Shown here in pieces: positions 60,095 to 64,000 of a stretch of DNA of 64,000 bases. A model generated the notes under the pieces. That model saw nothing but the letters and a program-made list of their open reading frames with translations, made no database searches and was not told the origin of the DNA. The stretch is taken from positions 62,001 through 126,000 of the forward strand of contig NZ_JBNAGF010000009.1 of NCBI RefSeq assembly GCF_049801055.1, read 5' to 3'. The position numbers and the translations under genes were made by a program. This stretch comes from JBNAGF01 sp049801055. Lineage in GTDB: Bacteria; Pseudomonadota; Alphaproteobacteria; Rhodobacterales; Rhodobacteraceae. The stretch's first letter is position 1, and every line of letters starts with the position of its first letter.

Positions 60095-62698
60095 ATGTCT
60101 GAAACGACGCTTGGGGTATCGAGCCTGTCAAAGCGGGAGCTTGAGGTCTCCAAAGCTTATGCTGACGGCGGCAGCAACAAAGAGATTGCGCGAGACCTCA
60201 GCATTTCACCCACAACGGTTCGTTCTCATCTCAGAACCGTTTACCGCAAGCTAGGCATTTCTTCCAAGATTGAGTTAGCGCGTGTTTTTGCCAATCAAGG
60301 GAAGATCGAAGAAACTCCAGACAGTGCCAGAAACGATCTTGCAGCGGACCTTGCCTTGGAGTTGGACGAGGCAATGCGCCGGGAACAGGTAACGGCCCGG
60401 GTCTTGAGGATTATCAGTCGGAAGGACAAGGAACTGGGCGCGGTCATCGACGAAGTGATCGACTACGCGTTGGAGCTGTGTGAAGCTGAATTCGGTATTC
60501 TGTTCCAGTATCACGGGGATTTCAGGTTCAGCGAGTTGCGATCCCGCAATATCACCACCGAGTTTGATAACTGGCTGAAAGAACAAGGTGTATTCGAAGC
60601 CGACGAGGACACCGGTATAGGTCGGGTCGCCAAGCGACTTGAGGCAATCAACATTGCCGATGTCCGTGGCGAGGATGTTTATGAAAGTGGAAATCCCTTG
60701 AGGATCGCGACCGCCGATTTGGGCGGCTCTCGCTCTTTGGCAGCCATCCCGATGATGTCCGGCGATCGTTTACTGGGGGTGTTCACTGTTTACCGAACAC
60801 GGCTTCACCCGTTCAATGACCGCGCGCTGGAACTGGCACAGGCCTTTGCTGATCAGGCAGCTATTGCCATAGACAACGCCCGCCAGATCTCGGATCTCGA
60901 AAGCCGGTTGAGCCGAACCGCCGCCACGCGTGAGGTACTCGAGGCCATCAGCGGCTCAAGAGGTGATGAAAAGCCGGTGTTCGACACGATTCTGAGAAAC
61001 GCCCGGCAGCTGTGCGAGGCCCCATTTGCCGCGCTCGTGCTGGGAACGAAAGATGATGATCATCAGAGATTGGCGGCTCATCATGGCGGGATCCAGAGTA
61101 CTCAGGATCTCTATCGAGAAGGGAAAGTGCCTATGGATCCGGCCCGGTCCTTTGCTGCACGGGCCATTTACGAACAAAGGCCGGTGCATCTGCATAACAT
61201 GCAGGACACGCCGGAATACAAATCAGGCGTTCCCAATGTGGTTTCCCTCTGTGATCAGCAGGGCATACGCACCAACCTTTTCGTTCCCCTGATCTCTGGG
61301 GACAGGGCAATCGGCTGTTTCATCATCTTCAGACACGAGGTCAGGCCGTATACCGAAGAACAGGTCGCATTGGTAGAAACCTTTGCAGCACAGGCGGTGA
61401 TCGCCTTGGAAAACGTACGGCAGTTCCGGAAGCTTCAGGCGAGACTTGAGCGTGCGGCCGCGACAAGAGAGATTTTGGAGGCGATCCGGGACTCGCGCGA
61501 AGATGAACAGCCCGTAATCGATGTCATCCTGCGCCGCGCGGCGCAACTTTGCAAGGCCGATGCGGCCGCAATGACGCTTGGCAAAAAGGGGGAAAAAACG
61601 CAGCGCCTCGCGGCAGCTTTCGGCATGCATCCCAAAACCCGCGCGCTGTATCCTGCCGGAAAGGTCAGCATGAACCCGGAAACATCATTGGTCGCCCGTG
61701 CCATCGTCGAAGGCAAGACGCTTCACGTACACGACTATTCGGATACTGATGGTTACAGGAAGGGTGAGGAAGTTTTTACTTCGCTGGTCAATGACACCGG
61801 GATGCGCACCAGCATCAATGTCCCGATGCTCTCGGGCGGTCAGGGAATAGGGGCTCTGGTTCTGTTTCGAAAATCGGTGAAACCCTATCAGCCTGATGAG
61901 ATTGTACTGGTCGAAACCTTCAGCGCACAGGCCGTTATAGCGCTGGAAAATGTGTCTCAGTTCAAGGCTTTGGCGGCGCGAACCTCCGAAGTGCAGGCCC
62001 TCAACTCTGCGCTTCAGACGAAGGTTGACGAACAGGTACAAGAGATCGAACGTGTTGGGCAATTGCGCCAGTTTCTGTCTCCTGCCGTTGCAGACGCATT
62101 CGTTTCGTCTGGTGACGATAGTGCCTTAAAAAGCCATCGCGCTTTGATCGCGACCCTGTTTTGCGACATCCGCGGGTTCACAGCGTTCTGCGAAACGGCT
62201 GAGCCGGAGGAAACGATCGAGGTCTTGCAGACCTATCACGAAGAAATGGGCAATCTGATCTCGGAACACGGCGGCGGTGTGGACAAGAGAATGGGTGACG
62301 GGATTATGGTGATCTTCAACGACCCGATTCAGCGTGACGATCCAGCCGGCGACGCGGTTCGCCTCGCGATCGCGATGCGCTCACGAATGCAGGATCTTTG
62401 CGCCAAATGGAAACGCGTTGGCCATAGACTTGGATTTGGGGTCGGGATCTCTCTTGGCTACGCGACGGTGGGAATAGTCGGGTCCAAGGGCCGGTTTGAC
62501 TACACTGCTTCCGGAACCGTTGTGAACACAGCTGCGCGGCTTTGTGATGTGGCCGAAGATGGCGAAATTCTTCTTGCTCCACGAGCTTGGGCGGCAGTTG
62601 ACGGAGCTTTCACGTCGGCAAGCAGGGGCGAGATCGACATCAAGGGCATCCGTGAACCAATTGAAGTCTTTGCGCTCGGTGATCAAACTGCCGACTAA
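60095..62698 (+). CDS. Sensor protein: LuxR-type HTH, three GAF domains, class III adenylate cyclase
   Basis: 867 residues. Residues 10-65 are a LuxR-type HTH (LSKRELEVSKAYADGGSNKEIARDLSIS with TTVRSHLRTVYRKLGI). Three GAF domains follow at about 97-250, 278-430 and 458-610; the last two start alike (TREVLEAISGSRGDEKP, TREILEAIRDSREDEQP). A coiled coil at 627-658 leads to the cyclase (about 678-860), with metal Asp in FCDIRGF and KRMGDG, adenine-selecting Lys and Asp (FDYTASG) and VVNTAAR. All point to an active adenylate cyclase. GCAGGAGAC precedes ATG 60095. Confidence 0.88.
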   Translation: MSETTLGVSSLSKRELEVSKAYADGGSNKEIARDLSISPTTVRSHLRTVYRKLGISSKIELARVFANQGKIEETPDSARNDLAADLALELDEAMRREQVTARVLRIISRKDKELGAVIDEVIDYALELCEAEFGILFQYHGDFRFSELRSRNITTEFDNWLKEQGVFEADEDTGIGRVAKRLEAINIADVRGEDVYESGNPLRIATADLGGSRSLAAIPMMSGDRLLGVFTVYRTRLHPFNDRALELAQAFADQAAIAIDNARQISDLESRLSRTAATREVLEAISGSRGDEKPVFDTILRNARQLCEAPFAALVLGTKDDDHQRLAAHHGGIQSTQDLYREGKVPMDPARSFAARAIYEQRPVHLHNMQDTPEYKSGVPNVVSLCDQQGIRTNLFVPLISGDRAIGCFIIFRHEVRPYTEEQVALVETFAAQAVIALENVRQFRKLQARLERAAATREILEAIRDSREDEQPVIDVILRRAAQLCKADAAAMTLGKKGEKTQRLAAAFGMHPKTRALYPAGKVSMNPETSLVARAIVEGKTLHVHDYSDTDGYRKGEEVFTSLVNDTGMRTSINVPMLSGGQGIGALVLFRKSVKPYQPDEIVLVETFSAQAVIALENVSQFKALAARTSEVQALNSALQTKVDEQVQEIERVGQLRQFLSPAVADAFVSSGDDSALKSHRALIATLFCDIRGFTAFCETAEPEETIEVLQTYHEEMGNLISEHGGGVDKRMGDGIMVIFNDPIQRDDPAGDAVRLAIAMRSRMQDLCAKWKRVGHRLGFGVGISLGYATVGIVGSKGRFDYTASGTVVNTAARLCDVAEDGEILLAPRAWAAVDGAFTSASRGEIDIKGIREPIEVFALGDQTAD

Positions 62699-62720
62699 AC
62701 AACATCGCCTGAAGGGCCCA

Positions 62721-62743
62721 ATCAAATTTGGCCACGATTTGAT
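62721..62743. terminator. Small inverted repeat after the sensor-cyclase gene
   Basis: ATCAAAT (62721-62727) and ATTTGAT (62737-62743) form a 7-bp stem with a 9-base loop in the 115-base gap before the L,D-transpeptidase gene. It is AT-rich and has no T run, so its role as terminator is uncertain. Confidence 0.3.
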
Positions 62744-62813
62744 TTGGCGGCCACAATATGTTGCGCTAGGTTTCCGAACAACGGCCAAGTGTTGGTTTTC
62801 GGGAGCAATAACC

Positions 62814-64000
62814 GTGCATATACAACTCAGACTTTTTTCGTTCGGTTTTGCTATCCTGTTTCTTTTGATACTGCCAGTTCAGACCATCGCGGCTCCTGTT
62901 TCCGAGCAGATAAAAACCCTTCTTGACGCAAATGGCGCAGCAACCTCGGCAAAGGTTCAGAATACCAGCCTTGATGCCAAGATTCTTGTCCCGCGTTTTT
63001 ATGAACAACGCGGATTTGCACCTGCCTGGGAAGACGCTCAAGCCGTGGAGGAGTTGCTGGGTGAGCTGAAATTCGGTGTCGAACAAGGTTTTGAGCCCGA
63101 AGATTTCCATTTTCTCAAACTTCAGGAACTGGCCGCAGCCGCCCAGGGTGGCGGCACCGAAGCGCAGGCGATGTTTGATATTGTCGCCACCGACGCCGCC
63201 GTAAAGCTGATCCATCATCTTGTCTTTGGCAAAGTGGATCCGGCCGCGCTGCACGACGAATGGAATTTTTCCAAGACCGTCATCGAACAGGACCCAGCCG
63301 TTATTCTAAACGAGTACATCAATGGCGAAGGGTTCCCCGCTTTGATAAACCGGATCGCTGTCGACAATCCTCAGTACCGAATGCTGGTGGGTGCGCTGGC
63401 AAGATACCGGACAATCGCAGAGCAGGGGGGTTGGCCGCACGTTCCTGACCAAACCGTTCTGAAACCCGGCATGACCGATCCGGCGGTTGCCGTTCTGCGG
63501 CAGAGGTTCGCCGCCGAAGGTGTCCTGCGCGCAATGGCTACGGACGCGACCTCAGAGAACAACATCGATCCGCACTGGGTTTATGACGATAAATTGGCCG
63601 AAGATGTGAAAGCTTTTCAGACGCGTCACGGGCTGGAAGCGGACGGCGTAATCGGACCAAGAACCTTTTTGTCGCTCAATCAACCGGTCGAAGATCGCAT
63701 CAACAAGATTCGACTGAGCCTTGAACGCGGCCGCTGGCTCATGCGCGAAACCGGGGATGAATTTGTTCTGGTCAACATCGCCGGCGCGCGAACCTATCTG
63801 GTCAAGTCAGACGGCACGCTTTGGACGACACGGTCGATCACCGGTTCGGCATATCGGAAGACACCCGTGTTCCGCGATGAAATCAAATACATGGAGTTCA
63901 ACCCGACCTGGACCGTGCCAGCCTCCATTTTCCGAAAGGATAAGCTGTCGCGCATACGCAAGGATCCGGGCTATCTGAGCCGCAATAATTACATCGTTCG
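62814..64000 (+). CDS. Murein L,D-transpeptidase, LdtD/YcbB type (partial, runs off the window)
   Basis: The frame from GTG 62814 stays open to the window end, giving 395 residues; the stop is missing. A signal peptide (to about residue 25, LPVQTIAAPV) is followed by a scaffold domain. A peptidoglycan-binding-like repeat (DVKAFQTRHGLEADGVIGPRT) lies near residues 260-285, then the start of the transpeptidase domain (RWLMRETGDEFVLVNI, FNPTWTVPASI). The catalytic cysteine lies beyond the window. It would make 3-3 crosslinks between meso-diaminopimelate residues in the periplasm. Confidence 0.88.
   Translation, partial: MHIQLRLFSFGFAILFLLILPVQTIAAPVSEQIKTLLDANGAATSAKVQNTSLDAKILVPRFYEQRGFAPAWEDAQAVEELLGELKFGVEQGFEPEDFHFLKLQELAAAAQGGGTEAQAMFDIVATDAAVKLIHHLVFGKVDPAALHDEWNFSKTVIEQDPAVILNEYINGEGFPALINRIAVDNPQYRMLVGALARYRTIAEQGGWPHVPDQTVLKPGMTDPAVAVLRQRFAAEGVLRAMATDATSENNIDPHWVYDDKLAEDVKAFQTRHGLEADGVIGPRTFLSLNQPVEDRINKIRLSLERGRWLMRETGDEFVLVNIAGARTYLVKSDGTLWTTRSITGSAYRKTPVFRDEIKYMEFNPTWTVPASIFRKDKLSRIRKDPGYLSRNNYIV

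Noticed and set aside
1..64000. tRNA, rRNA, insertion sequences, integrases or attachment sites
   Set aside because: None was recognised on either strand by reading; a covariance-model scan would be needed to exclude small RNAs.

Overview
The window reads as a chromosomal stretch of an alphaproteobacterium, most likely a marine member of the Rhodobacterales/Roseobacter group. This is inferred from the abundance of TRAP transporters, the UgpBAEC-UgpQ arrangement, class III cyclases with sensor or TPR domains, and moderately high GC with tightly overlapping operons. No rRNA, tRNA, CRISPR array, phage or complete insertion sequence was seen. Both ends cut a gene.

Layout. 1-4495 (+): glycerol-3-phosphate/glycerophosphodiester uptake (ugpB fragment, ugpA, ugpE, ugpC, ugpQ). 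4524-8849 (-): tripartite ABC export system (ATPase, double-FtsX permease, periplasmic adaptor). 9009-14842: LysR regulator divergent from a class II aldolase and a fatty acid hydroxylase-family membrane protein, then an isolated nucleotide-sugar dehydrogenase and a D-threonine aldolase-like PLP enzyme.

15091-28168 is the most interesting part. A minus-strand operon with overlapping or abutting genes encodes a tautomerase-SnoaL fusion, hydantoinase B and A, an isochorismatase-fold protein, an isocitrate lyase/PEP mutase-family lyase and a flavoprotein. It diverges from a plus-strand unit of a GntR/UTRA regulator, an aconitase-type hydratase (LeuC- and LeuD-like) and a TRAP transporter. Inverted repeats in the shared promoter gap look like the operator. 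The set suggests an undescribed catabolic route: uptake, ATP-dependent ring opening of a cyclic amide or imide, hydration of an unsaturated diacid, and C-C cleavage of the resulting malate-type acid. The substrate is unknown.

28292-35357 is a second catabolic unit: a GntR/FCD regulator and a YciI-like protein on the minus strand, then FAH-family hydrolase, RutE-like nitroreductase, OsmC-like protein, a second TRAP transporter and an intradiol ring-cleavage dioxygenase on the plus strand. An aromatic substrate is likely.

35358-47680 holds a decayed class III cyclase remnant, a YiaW/YiaV-like membrane pair, two convergent quinone-oxidoreductase paralogues, an exported amidohydrolase, a cyclase-TPR protein, two overlapping MscS-type channels, an exported glutathione peroxidase, and a DUF2182/DUF1326 pair. 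47906-57847 encodes a giant FecR/cadherin-like/RTX protein with its own type I secretion ABC transporter and membrane fusion protein (LapB/LapC type), probably a surface adhesin system. 58280-64000 has an MFS transporter, a SnoaL-like protein, a LuxR-HTH/GAF/adenylate cyclase sensor and the start of an LdtD-type L,D-transpeptidase.
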